Source: Morella rubra (lineage: Eukaryota; Streptophyta; Magnoliopsida; Fagales; Myricaceae). Taken from it: a stretch of 64,000 bases of DNA. The translations under genes and the position numbers were made by a program. The first letter of the stretch is position 1. Each line of letters starts with the position of its first letter. Shown here in pieces: positions 55,781 to 64,000 of the stretch. Location: NCBI GenBank assembly GCA_003952965.2, contig RXIC02000047.1, positions 4,856-68,855 on the forward strand. Reading direction: 5' to 3'. The notes below the pieces were generated by a model. The model had not been told where the DNA came from and ran no database searches. It saw nothing but the letters and a program-made list of their open reading frames with translations.

Positions 55781-55799
55781 TAAACAAGGACTGAAATGC

Positions 55800-56081
55800 A
55801 ACTACTGTTTTTGCCGACGATTTGCTATTGGTTTCTCCTCCAGAAGAGCTCACAACAATATCCTATTCATCGATCCTTATGTTTTAGCAGTGCCTTCACG
55901 TTTTTTTTCCATTGATGCCACTTTTCTAGCGCATGCAATTGGGGTCCATCTCATTCTCTTGGTCATCACTCTCTTCTTTACTCGCATTATAAGTATACCT
56001 CTCACATTACTCAGCGGATCATGTAAACGAACTGGGGATAGGGAGACAAGTAATTGGCTGGGGTGAGCACAGAGTAAGAGG
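55800..56081 (+). promoter_or_regulatory. Upstream region of the RALF-like gene, conserved in its duplicate
   Basis: The stretch from TTTGCCGACGATTTGCTATT to AATTGGCTGGGGTGAG recurs with small changes at 58137-58411 and 59044-59108 in front of the broken copy. CTTTACTCGCATTATAAGTA near 55975-55994 supplies a TATA-like ATTATAAG about 90 bp before the start codon. Blocks such as CTTGGTCATCACTCTCTT are identical in both copies. Confidence 0.6.
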
Positions 56082-56459
56082 ATGGAGGTTCATAACAAGA
56101 AGGGAGGGATATTGTTGTGTCATCTTGCATTCTTGGTGATGCTGATACTCCTTGATTCATATTGCTGTGGTGCAGCTGTCCTTGTCAAGAGCAACTCCAG
56201 TTTCCGGTGCGGTGGCCGTCTCGAGGAATGCCTGATCGAGGAGGACTTGGAGTTGGAGTTCCTGATGAATCCCTATGTGAGCCGGATTGTTGCTGAGAGT
56301 ACTCCTCCACAAACGCCTCAGCCCGGTAATCGTAACAGTCCAGCCTTTCCAAATCCTTGTGGGAAACCTACAGACCTGCCTGCATATAAGGACTGCATCG
56401 CTGAATGGAAAAAGAAACACAATGGATGTGAGTGTAAAGGTTCTTACTGCCACTGCTAG
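56082..56459 (+). CDS. Secreted cysteine-rich peptide precursor, RALF-like (125 aa)
   Basis: An intact 125-codon frame. Residues about 9-31 form a hydrophobic signal peptide (LLCHLAFLVMLILLDSYCCG). The middle (CGGRLEECLIEEDLELEFLM, then NPYVSRIVAE) resembles the acidic propeptide of plant RALF precursors, which typically has C.G...EC...E.ELEFLM.S..SR. The C-terminus, after a TPPQTPQPGNRNSPAF linker, carries six cysteines in NPCGKPTDLPAYKDC, NGCECKG and YCHC. RALF peptides act in the apoplast on CrRLK1L/LLG receptors. Here the YISY motif is absent and the cysteine spacing is unusual, so function is uncertain. The start is the first ATG after a conserved upstream block and matches the start of the duplicate. 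No intron is needed. Confidence 0.7.
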   Translation: MEVHNKKGGILLCHLAFLVMLILLDSYCCGAAVLVKSNSSFRCGGRLEECLIEEDLELEFLMNPYVSRIVAESTPPQTPQPGNRNSPAFPNPCGKPTDLPAYKDCIAEWKKKHNGCECKGSYCHC

Positions 56460-58136
56460 TCTAAATCCAACCCCTGAATGGTATTATCATATGGTTACAG
56501 TCGTACACTCCTCCTATGTTATCATATCCTTAGAAATCCTTTCTTTCTTTTCTTCTCCTTCTTCTTTTCAGAGCTTTTGTCATGTGTTTGTTTCAATCTA
56601 TATATGCATGCCATCTTACTTCCTTCTTGAAGGATTGTGATTCTGTATATGTATCTTCTGTTGGAGAATAATCAGCAATTATCCAAACTGATCATCGGGA
56701 TCGCCGAAAAATACATTACTCCGATTAAAGCTGCCTGTTGCAGAAGTCGCAACTGAATTAGCAAGATTATCGTCCGTGTTGATGCATGCGAGGTACCGTT
56801 TGTTGAATTTAATTAAAAGAAAATTGAAAATATTTATTATAAAAATTAAAAGATGGAAAAAGCCATGATCAGTAGTCAGTACTATTAACGTATAGAGACT
56901 GCACGAGTGATATGATTCGCAGGCATCGAGAAGCACTTGAGATATACGTGCGCTTGACTGTTTTTGAAAAGCCATAGCCATGATGATATATATATATATA
57001 TAGATCGTGCATTTGAAGGATTAATGAAAGCACTTGAAGGATTAAATGAAAGCACTTGAAGGATTGGAACTATCTAGGATCGGGCGCCCATCGGCCATCA
57101 GGAAAATTAAATAAAAGCACCTGAAGGAATATTGTAAATAGGATCGGGAAACGAACAAAATCTCCATTCAAGAAATAAATTGATTAATGACATAGAGTTT
57201 TAAAATATTAATTTTTATTAATAGGGATAAATACAAATTTAGTTTCTATGGTATACGCAAAAATTAAATTAGTCTCATTGCAAACAAAAGCATAAAATTA
57301 GGAAGACTAATTTAATTTTCACTTATATTATAAGTACTGATTTTTCATTTATCCCTTATTTATATATCATTTTTTATTTTAAAATATTGTTAATAATTGT
57401 GTTTTGGTGAGCATTTGGTAATTTTGTAAATAGTTTTAAGGACTGAATCACACTATGAGGATTGATTAATATTTTAAAAAAATATAGAATGTAATAAAAT
57501 ATTTTAAAACTTCACTAAACAGACATACAAAAATATAAAAGGTACTGCGTTGTTCATCTTTAAAAGGAACTATGTTGTTCCTCTCTTCAATTAAACTTGG
57601 TAGAACTCAATTAGTTAAAGCTTCAACTCGGGTGGATGTTCAATGACAAAGAAAGTGACTACGACTGTAATGATTACATGAAAATTTTGTTACTTAAAAA
57701 AACTAGAAACATTTGCTTTATTGGGCCATTATTTCTAGCTCAAAACCATAAAAAATCTGACAATGACTGTCCCCTCCAAAAGTGCAAAAAAACAAATGGT
57801 AATTGATTAACGTGTGGGCCTCCACCAATTATATATTCGGGTTAAGACAGATCATAATTGTGCTCTATGGGCCTTTAATTCTGTATATCCCAAAATACAG
57901 CTAACAGTACTCTAACGCTACATTAATGTCTTAGTGCAGCTTTTAAGAATTAAAGGCTTAAAATCAAGATTACGAAGAAAGGAAAGTGGAGAAACGTACG
58001 CTACGGGACCCACCTTTTTTTTTTTTTTAATGTTAAAGCTGAGGTAAAGTAATAGTGGAAGACCTACTAGACATTAATTAGACAGTTAGCAAAGCAAAGC
58101 TCACAACATTTCTCAATAATTGACCGAACACTACCT
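56460..58136. other. 3' flank of the RALF-like gene and intergenic DNA
   Basis: Begins with the presumed 3' UTR (T-rich, to about 56660). TATATATATATATATA lies at 56985-57002. Three short tandem copies of GAAAGCACTTGAAGGATT lie at about 57010-57066, with a further GCACCTGAAGGAAT near 57115. The rest is AT-rich and no gene is seen. The minus frame at 56679-56981 is not recognised. Confidence 0.5.
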
Positions 58137-59166
58137 TTGTGCCGGCGGTTTGCTTTTGGCTTCTCCCCCAGAAAAGCTCACAACATCCTATTCATCGGTA
58201 CTTATATTTTAGCAGTGACTTTACTTTATTGGATCCAGACAAAAGAAAAATTCTTCCATCGATGCCCCTTTTCTAGCGCATTTGGGGACCATATCATTCT
58301 CTTGGTCATCACTCTCTTTTATTATTATTATTTTTTTCTAAGCAGGTCATCGTGACTGTCTTCTTTACTCGCATTATAAATATACTTCTCAAAGTTACGC
58401 ATGCAGCGGATCAGTGGCGGAGCCACTATACTTCGGGAGTGAATTAATTTATTATTATTATTTTAAATAAAAAATAAAATTTCATATATGAATTGTAATT
58501 TATTATAAAAAAAAAAAGTATGCATAATGTTTCGTAGCAACTTTAATTGGGATACATAAAAAAATTAAACACACAAAATCTATGATTCTATCAATAGTTT
58601 TATGTTAAAAGTTACAGCAATTTCTTTCTCAAGTTTTGGAACTTGTGAGGGTAGCATCTGTTGTCTTTCTTAAAAAAGAAAAAAGATTGAGAGTAGAAGA
58701 AAAACAATTAATTGATGCTAAAAGAAAAACATTCCTTCAAAAGTTTAAAAATTTTGAACTCTAAGAAAGGGTGGCAATATTTGCTTTGAAAAGAAAATAC
58801 TAATTTCAAAAGTCGTCCTTCAAAAGAAGTATGAGCGTTTGTATTTTCAAAACTCTAGATTTTTTCAAAATTCTTAGGAATTTTCTTAATATCTAAATTC
58901 CTTAAAATTTAAAAAATGAAAAAAAAAAAAAAAAAAAAAAATTGGGGGCAAAATGATCAGGTAGGGGAAATTTTTTCCAAAATCCCTTAATATATGAATT
59001 TTTTCAAAAATTTTGTGGAACCCTGCCCCTGTATCCGCCCCTGCAACGGATGTGAAAAAACTGGAGAGGGAGATCAGTTGGCTGGGGTGAGTACACAGGA
59101 GTGAGAAAATGGAGGTTCATTACAAGAAGGGATGGATATTGTTCTATCATCTAATTGCATTCTTGG
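58137..59166 (+). pseudogene. Tandem duplicate of the RALF-like gene, truncated
   Basis: The promoter block (58137-58411 and 59044-59108) and the first codons (ATG at 59109) repeat the intact gene. MEVHYKKGWILFYHLIAFLV compares with MEVHNKKGGILLCHLAFLVM. After about 20 codons the match ends exactly where TGTTGAG, the left end of Copia C, begins. The remainder of the gene should lie beyond Copia C and D, outside the window. The promoter is also split by a hAT-type MITE. The product would be a non-functional signal-peptide fragment. Confidence 0.85.
58412..59043. mobile_element. hAT-type MITE (632 bp) in the duplicate's promoter
   Basis: Left end CAGTGGCGGAGCCA and right end TATCCGCCCCTG are imperfect inverted repeats of the common plant hAT type. 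The flanks CAGCGGAT (58404-58411) and CAACGGAT (59044-59051) form an 8-bp target duplication with one mismatch. The paralogous promoter before the intact gene has a single CAGCGGAT at about 56012-56019 and is the empty site. The inside is AT-rich and non-coding. Confidence 0.88.
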
Positions 59167-59428
59167 TGTTGAGTTATACAGCAGTAGGCATGGCAAAATA
59201 ACGAGTTAGTTTTTTCTATTGTTTCAGTTGTACAGCAGTAGAATAAATGAGTTAGCTTTTTCTGTTATTGCTTAGTCGTCATTCTCTTCTGTTAGAGCAC
59301 AGTTGAGCTGGACAATATAGCTTGAACTATATTTAAGGACAGTTCGATCATAATACAATACACGATGAATGATTCAGTTGCTCATCTATGTCTTCTCTCT
59401 ATCTTTCTTGCAAGCAGTTTTCTTAATA
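59167..59428 (+). repeat. 5' LTR of Copia element C
   Basis: Start set by the end of RALF homology and by TGTTGAG; end set by the PBS. A related phrase ACAGCAGTAG..AAAATAACGAGTTAGTTTTTTCT is repeated inside as GTACAGCAGTAGAATAAATG, an internal near-tandem. TATA-like ACTATATTTAAGG lies near 59325. Confidence 0.7.
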
Positions 59429-59440
59429 TGGTATCTGAGC
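59429..59440 (+). other. Primer-binding site of element C
   Basis: TGGTATCTGAGC, one base off the initiator-Met tRNA site. Confidence 0.88.
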
Positions 59441-59485
59441 AGTTAGCTTTCACTGCATAGATCTCAACCTAGATTTCAATTGAAA

Positions 59486-60468
59486 ATGGCCAATGCATAA
59501 GTCCACAATGACCCTATGAATCCTTATTTCTTACACAATGGAGATAGCTTGTCCAGTATTCTAGTCTCACAACAATTGAATGGTGGAGACAACTACAATG
59601 CTTGGAGGCATTCCATGACGATTGCTCTCAGTGTGAAGAATAAGATAGGCTTCATCAATGGATCAATGAATAAGCCACAATCAACAATGCTATGTTCGCA
59701 CATTGGAATCGATGGAACATGATGGTTCTGTCTTGGCTTGTCAATTCTCTGTCCAAAGATATTGCGAGCAGTGTTCTATATATTGACTCAGCCAAAGAAA
59801 TGTGGGAGGAATTGAAAGAACGTTTCGCCGAAAGTAATGGACCACGCGTGTCCCAGGTGCAACGATCTATTTCATTTCTGTTTCAAGGCCAAATGACTGT
59901 AAGCTCCTACTTCACAAAGATGAAAGGATTTTGAGATGAATTGAAAAATTTTAAGCCCCAACCTTTCTGTAAATGTAATTCGGCTTGCAGTTGTGGTGTG
60001 ATTAAAGCATTGATGGATTACCATCAACAAGAACAAATAATGCAATTCCTTAATGGATTGAATGATGCTTATGCTGCTACAAGAGAACAAATTCTTTTCA
60101 TTGAACCTTTGCCTCCCCTTAGCAACGTTTATGCTATGGTATTTAATCATGAGAGTCAAAAAGGCCTTACAATTTCAACAGAAACTAATTCGGATACTAC
60201 TGCTTTGTTAAGCAAGTTTAACTCAGCACCTCAATTTCATGGGAAAGCAGGTTTTTCAAAGGAAGACAAACAAATTTGCAGTTATTGTGGAATGACTGGG
60301 CGTGTTGTTGATAAATGCTATAAATTGCATGGCTATCCCTCGGGATATAAGCCTGGCTGTTTTCAACAAAACTCTGGTTCAAGTGCAAACCAAGCTACTG
60401 ATTTTTTTGATAATTCGTCTATTTATGGTGATGATGATTCACGACAGCCACATTTTCCTATTTCTTAA
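59486..60468 (+). pseudogene. Copia C gag, broken
   Basis: The first ATG gives MANA and then a TAA. The frame continues with NPYFLHNGDSLSSILVSQQL, NGGDNYNAWRHSMTIALSVK and KNKIGFINGSM. After a frameshift near 59700 come WLVNSLSKDIASSVLYIDSA, EMWEELKERFAESNGPRVSQ and a TGA near 59932. MDYHQQEQIMQFLNGLNDAY follows, then a knuckle near 60283 reading CSYCGMTGRVVDKC, in which the zinc-binding histidine is lost. It ends with YKLHGYPSGYKPG. It belongs to the retrotran-gag/UBN2 class. The stop at 60466-60468 precedes element D. Confidence 0.88.
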
Positions 60469-60474
60469 GAGCAA

Positions 60475-60774
60475 TGTAGAAAAAGGAGGAGCTGAGAAGA
60501 AAAAGTGCTCAACGAATAATAGAAAGAGAAATGATGAGAAGTTCACAATTTGCTAATTTGCTTCAATGAATTGTTAAGACAGTAAAGTGCCACCTATATA
60601 CCGAGCCATTAGAGCCATAACAAAAAGGAAAGAGTAAAGGCTATAACTAACTCTAGCTATACAAAGACACGTGTAAAGCTAAGCTAAATAATTTACCTAA
60701 ATACACAAAATACATTAACCAGAGGTCAGCCAATACACGGCAGCATAATAACCCATTAACTCAGCAGATTAACA
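60475..60774 (-). repeat. 3' LTR of Copia element D (300 bp)
   Basis: On the minus strand it starts TGTTAATCTGCTGAG after the polypurine tract and ends TTTTTCTACA where Copia C gag resumes. TATA-like GGTATATAGGTGGC lies near 60600 on the minus strand. The partner LTR is outside the window, so the boundary at 60475 rests on the end of C homology and the CA terminus. Confidence 0.75.
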
Positions 60775-60786
60775 CTCCCCCTCAAG
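60775..60786 (-). other. Polypurine tract of element D
   Basis: Plus-strand CTCCCCCTCAAG is CTTGAGGGGGAG on the minus strand, next to the 3' LTR. Confidence 0.85.
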
Positions 60787-62300
60787 ATGGAGTGTGTAAA
60801 TTGTGCACACCCATCTTGCGAAGGAAGTTATGAAACTGAGCTGCTCCAAGACCTTGGGTTAGAAGATCAACAAGCTGTGCATTTGTGGGGACATGCAGAG
60901 TGCGAATTAAACCCGATTGAAGGTTCTCTCGTACGATGTGGCAATCTATATCAATATGCTTCATCCTCTCGTGGAAGATCGGGTTGGCAGCGATATGCAA
61001 GGCTGCTTGGTTGTCACAGAACACAAGGGTAGGTTGAGAGTGAGTTACATTTAGATCAGCAGGAAGGCGTGTCAACCAAGTAAGCTCACAGTGAGTTGAT
61101 GCCATAGACCTATACTCTACCTCTGCTGACGATCGGAAGACTGTTTGCTGCTTATTGGATTTCCATGAGATAAGGGAGTCTCCAAGAAACACACAAAAAC
61201 AATGACTGACCGTCCTGCCCAATTTGCATCATAGAAGGCCTTCAGGTGGAGCTCTGAATTTGCAGAGAAGAACAGCCCTTGTCCTGAAGTGGCCTTTAGG
61301 TACTGTAAGACATGATGAGCAGCATCTAGGTGTGGCTGCTTGGGAGAGTCTAGAAACTGGCTCAGAATTTGCAAGGAGTAGGTGAGATCGGCCTAGTAAT
61401 GGTCAGCTAGAGCAATCTCCCCACAAGTCGACGATATGCAGTTGCATCTTCAATGGGCTCCCCTTCAAGTCGACTAAGCTTCAAGTTCTGTGCCACAGGG
61501 CATTTGGCAGGTCATGCACCTAGAAAACCTGCATTTGCTAGAATTTCTAAGGCATATTTTCTTTGACAAACCGAAATTCCTCTTGAAGATATAGCTATTT
61601 CGAGTCTGAGAAAATATTTAAGAATGCCGAGGTCCTTGAGTTTAAATTGCAGATCAAGGATTTGCTTGAAGTCATGGATGAAACTAATATCATTCCTTGC
61701 AAGAATGATGTCATCCATATAAACAAGGATGGCCGTGTATGAGTAGCCATTTTTCTTTGCGAGCATGGAGTAATCAGCTGTGGACTGAACAAAACCGTGA
61801 GAGAGTATAAAAGAGGACAATTTCTCAAACCACTGCCGTGAGGCTTGTTTCAGCCCATAGATAGATTTGTTCAGTCGACAAACAAGAGATTTATCATTCT
61901 CCCCCTGCTGCTGATAACCTGGAGGGAAGGTCATATAAACCTCTTCATGCAAATCACCGTGCAAAAAAGCGTTGTTGATGTTGAGCTGGTAAAGATGCCA
62001 ATTGCGAATGGCAGCAGCAGCAAGAAGAATTTTGACAATGACAAGCTTGGCCACAGGAGAGAACGTCTCTTGATAATCAAACCGGCGCGTTGAGTGTAGC
62101 CTTTACCAACAAGGCAAGCCTTCTTTCTCTCCTCAGTGCCATCAGCACGAAACTTGGACTTGTAAACCCACTTACAAGACACTCGTGTTTTGCCAGAAGG
62201 GAGAGAAGTAACTGACCAAGTATTGTTATTGACTAGTGCGCGATACTCGACATCCATGGCAGCACACCAAGCAGGAGAAGAGCAGGCTTCAGAGTAAGTT
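60787..62300 (-). pseudogene. Copia D RT and RNase H
   Basis: On the minus strand, RT begins near 62257 (MDVEYRALVNNNTWSVTSLP, CKWVYKSKFRADGTEERKKA). After a frameshift near 62080 come [40 protein letters not shown] and [15 protein letters not shown]. The first catalytic Asp (YQLD) is replaced by Asn, while YMDD is kept. [16 protein letters not shown] and [18 protein letters not shown] follow, then a gap with stops near 61500. RNase H has [31 protein letters not shown], then [40 protein letters not shown] and [10 protein letters not shown] near 60850. Overall it is close to inactive elements of the Ale/Retrofit-like group; that group call is tentative. Confidence 0.9.
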
Positions 62301-63600
62301 TAAGGATCAATGGTGGAGGAAATAGACAAGGTAAAAGCGCGCTGAGAGGAAGACAGCTTATCATAAGAGGGAAAAGAAGAAAGTTGATGAAAAGTACCTA
62401 ATGCCGTGGAAGAGACTGTCACCGGAGAGACTGATTGATGAGGGGAAGCTTGAGAGGCCAAAGAACAGTGGTAGTCTTGGAGGTAAGAAGGTGGTTTGGG
62501 AGCTCGAGAAGGACGCTGAGGTAAGGGAGGAGGTGAAGGAGGCGAAGGAGGCGAAGGAGAGATGAAGAGGAAGGAGAGGAAGAAGAGGAAGGAGGTGAAG
62601 GAGGTAACACGGGTGAAAAAAAATTAGAAGACGAAGTGGAGGTAGGAGGTTCTAATTCAGTGATGGGAAAAGGACAGAAAATAGAATTAGATGGAGAGGG
62701 GCTGGTAGGCATATGAATAGAAGAGTGGTCTTGAAAGGGAAAAATGAATTCATGAAAGACAACATCACGAGAGGTAAAAGTGGTTTTGGTTTGAAGGTCA
62801 TATAGCTTATAAGCCTTAATACCAAGAGGATAACTGAGGAAAATACATTCTCGTGTATGAGGGTCAAACTTAGAGCGATGACGATGGAGGGTGGAAGCAT
62901 AGCAAAGGCACCCAAACACACGCAAATGGGAGTAGGATAGTTTTGAGGAAAATAGAACTTCATATGGAGATTGATTGGACAGGAGAGGAGTAGGTAGGCG
63001 ATTGATAATATAAGTGCTTGTCAAGACGCAATCACCCCAAAAAGACAAGGGGAGATTTGCTTGAAAGCATAAGGCGCGGGCTACGTTGAGAAGGTGCTGA
63101 TGTTTACGCTCCACAACTCCATTTTGTTGTGGAGTTTCAACATAGCTGAGATGATGAACAATTCCTTTGGAGGTGTAGAAATCGGGCATATGAAATTCCA
63201 TTCCATTATCTAATCTGAGGCATTTAATTTTGGTGGAAAACTGAGTCTCAACCAGATTAGAGAAAGAGTGTAGGAGAGACTGGGTCTGAGATTTAGAATG
63301 CTTGAGGTATACCCAGGTAGCTTTACCGAAATCGTTTACAATAGTGAGAAAAAACTTAAAACCATCAATAGAAGTAGTGGAGAATGGGCCCCAAATATCA
63401 CAATGAATTAATTCAAAAATTGAAGTAGAAGTATGTGTAAACATAGGAAAACTTAATCTATGCTGTTTAGCAAGAGGACAGACCTTGCAATGCTTGTGGT
63501 GAGTGACATGTATTTCGGGAATAGAACTGTGTAAAAGACTAAGCCTAGGAGAGGATAACTGCCCAAGTCGACAGTGCCATAGGTCAAACTCTTAGTCAGC
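62301..63600 (-). pseudogene. Copia D integrase and pre-integrase domain
   Basis: A 341-codon minus frame (63444-62419) carries the integrase core. [12 protein letters not shown] has the first Asp, [20 protein letters not shown] follows, [15 protein letters not shown] has the second Asp, and [18 protein letters not shown] has the Glu, so the D,D,E triad is present. Downstream [20 protein letters not shown] and [15 protein letters not shown] blocks and a Ser/Pro-rich tail ([15 protein letters not shown]) follow. The upstream pre-integrase finger ([14 protein letters not shown], then [15 protein letters not shown]) is readable at 63590-63445 in the adjoining frame. One frameshift or stop separates finger and core. 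Confidence 0.9.
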
Positions 63601-64000
63601 CGTGACAGCAAGGCCAGAGGAGCTGGACATAGTGTTTGGTGGAGTAGGAGGCAAAGCATTAGCATACGGTTGGAGATGGTAAAGACCATTATCAAGCTTC
63701 CCCAGTCCAATCGTCATCCAAGTAGACAGGTCCTGCACCAAGCATGAGGTGGAGAGAAAATTGAGGCAATAGTTGTGTGTATGAATTAATTTGCTTGCAG
63801 AAATCAAATTAAAAGAGAAATTGGGAACACATAACACATCTGTCGAGGTGAGAAAATTGGAGAGAACAACTATCCCTATGTGGGTAACCGGAACTCGATC
63901 ACTGTAGGGAGTTTCACGGTTCCATTTACAGTGCTTGTGATAGTGGTTAACTGAGAGAGAGAGCACACCATGTGGTCGGTTTCTCATGTGTCCAAAATCC
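63601..64000 (-). pseudogene. Copia D protease region, cut by the window edge
   Basis: At the edge the minus strand reads ILDT-stop-ETDHMVCSLSQL, the Copia aspartic-protease active site with TGA at the position of the usual glycine. VPVTHIGIVVLSNFLTSTDV and LCVPNFSFNLISASKLI, the conserved second half, follow at 63900-63790. The active site is therefore interrupted in this copy. Confidence 0.82.

Larger units (their letters stand above)
59167..60474 (+). mobile_element. Copia element C, 5' part (interrupted by element D)
   Basis: A 5' LTR of about 262 bp (59167-59428) starts TGTTGAGTTATACAGC. The PBS TGGTATCTGAGC is at 59429-59440 and gag follows from 59486. Element D is inserted in the opposite orientation at 60475, and the rest of C lies outside the window. 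The gag resembles that of Copia E. It truncates the second RALF-like copy. The 3' end and target duplication cannot be seen. Confidence 0.82.
60475..64000 (-). mobile_element. Copia element D, 3' part, minus strand, runs off the window
   Basis: The 3' LTR (60475-60774) borders Copia C gag at GAGCAA. The polypurine tract and RNase H, RT, integrase, pre-integrase and protease follow rightwards in reverse order. Gag and the 5' LTR lie beyond the window. It is better preserved than elements E and F, but the protease, RT and several frames carry stops or altered catalytic residues. Confidence 0.9.

Noticed and set aside
1..64000. tRNA, rRNA and other structured RNA genes
   Set aside because: Only short tRNA-complementary primer sites of retroelements were seen; no cloverleaf or rRNA sequence was recognised by eye.

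Overview
This window looks like transposon-dense intergenic DNA from a flowering plant, probably a eudicot. The evidence is the mix of Ty1/Copia and Ty3/Gypsy LTR retrotransposons, CACTA and hAT DNA elements, initiator-Met tRNA primer-binding sites, GT/AG introns, and remnants of plant gene families (SRG1-like 2-oxoglutarate dioxygenase, MYB-CC factor, MAF1, coatomer delta, GDSL lipase, RALF-like peptide precursor). Nothing bacterial is present. No species is assigned.

Left part (1-29366). A Copia gag fragment is fused to a CACTA TNP2 transposase fragment. An unpaired Copia LTR and a tiny MYB-CC exon remnant follow. A Ty3 chromovirus (3745-11063, TSD TAACG) comes next; its 3' LTR is split by two solo LTRs (8800-10067 and 10247-11001). 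The last exon of a minus-strand 2-oxoglutarate/Fe(II) dioxygenase pseudogene (11195-11437) and its preceding exon (28752-29079) are separated by a minus-strand Copia element (E, 11603-28705, TSD AGGAC). E is itself split by a SIRE-type Copia (A, 14768-27243, TSD GCAGT), whose RNase H region is split by a 2.3-kb solo LTR (20221-22531, TSD TTAAG).

Middle (29367-46519). A heavily decayed Copia (F, TSD CTAGT) sits upstream of the dioxygenase exon. It carries a solo SIRE LTR (31939-33526, TSD TAAAC) and a second SIRE-type element (B, 35969-44908, TSD GATAT) with visible gag, pol and env-like remnants. Every nested boundary was placed from TG...CA or equivalent ends plus a 5-bp target duplication, so the order of insertion can be read directly.

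Right part (46520-64000). This is the least repeat-rich stretch. It has a duplicated promoter-like segment with a poly(A) retroposon in one copy, a small tandem repeat, and a cluster of unrelated gene fragments with preserved splice sites (possible Mpv17/PMP22-like, MAF1, coatomer delta, GDSL lipase) beside a CACTA-like terminus. The only apparently intact host gene encodes a small secreted cysteine-rich peptide precursor resembling RALF precursors (56082-56459). A tandem copy of that gene has a hAT-type MITE in its promoter and is cut after about 20 codons by Copia C, which is in turn interrupted by an opposite-strand Copia (D) running off the window.

All retroelement ORFs read here carry stops or frameshifts, so the window is dominated by inactive copies. 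The points most worth following are the gene-fragment cluster, the divergent cysteine-rich peptide and its broken duplicate, the gapped duplicate in the env-like region, and the palindromic repeats of the SIRE-type LTRs.
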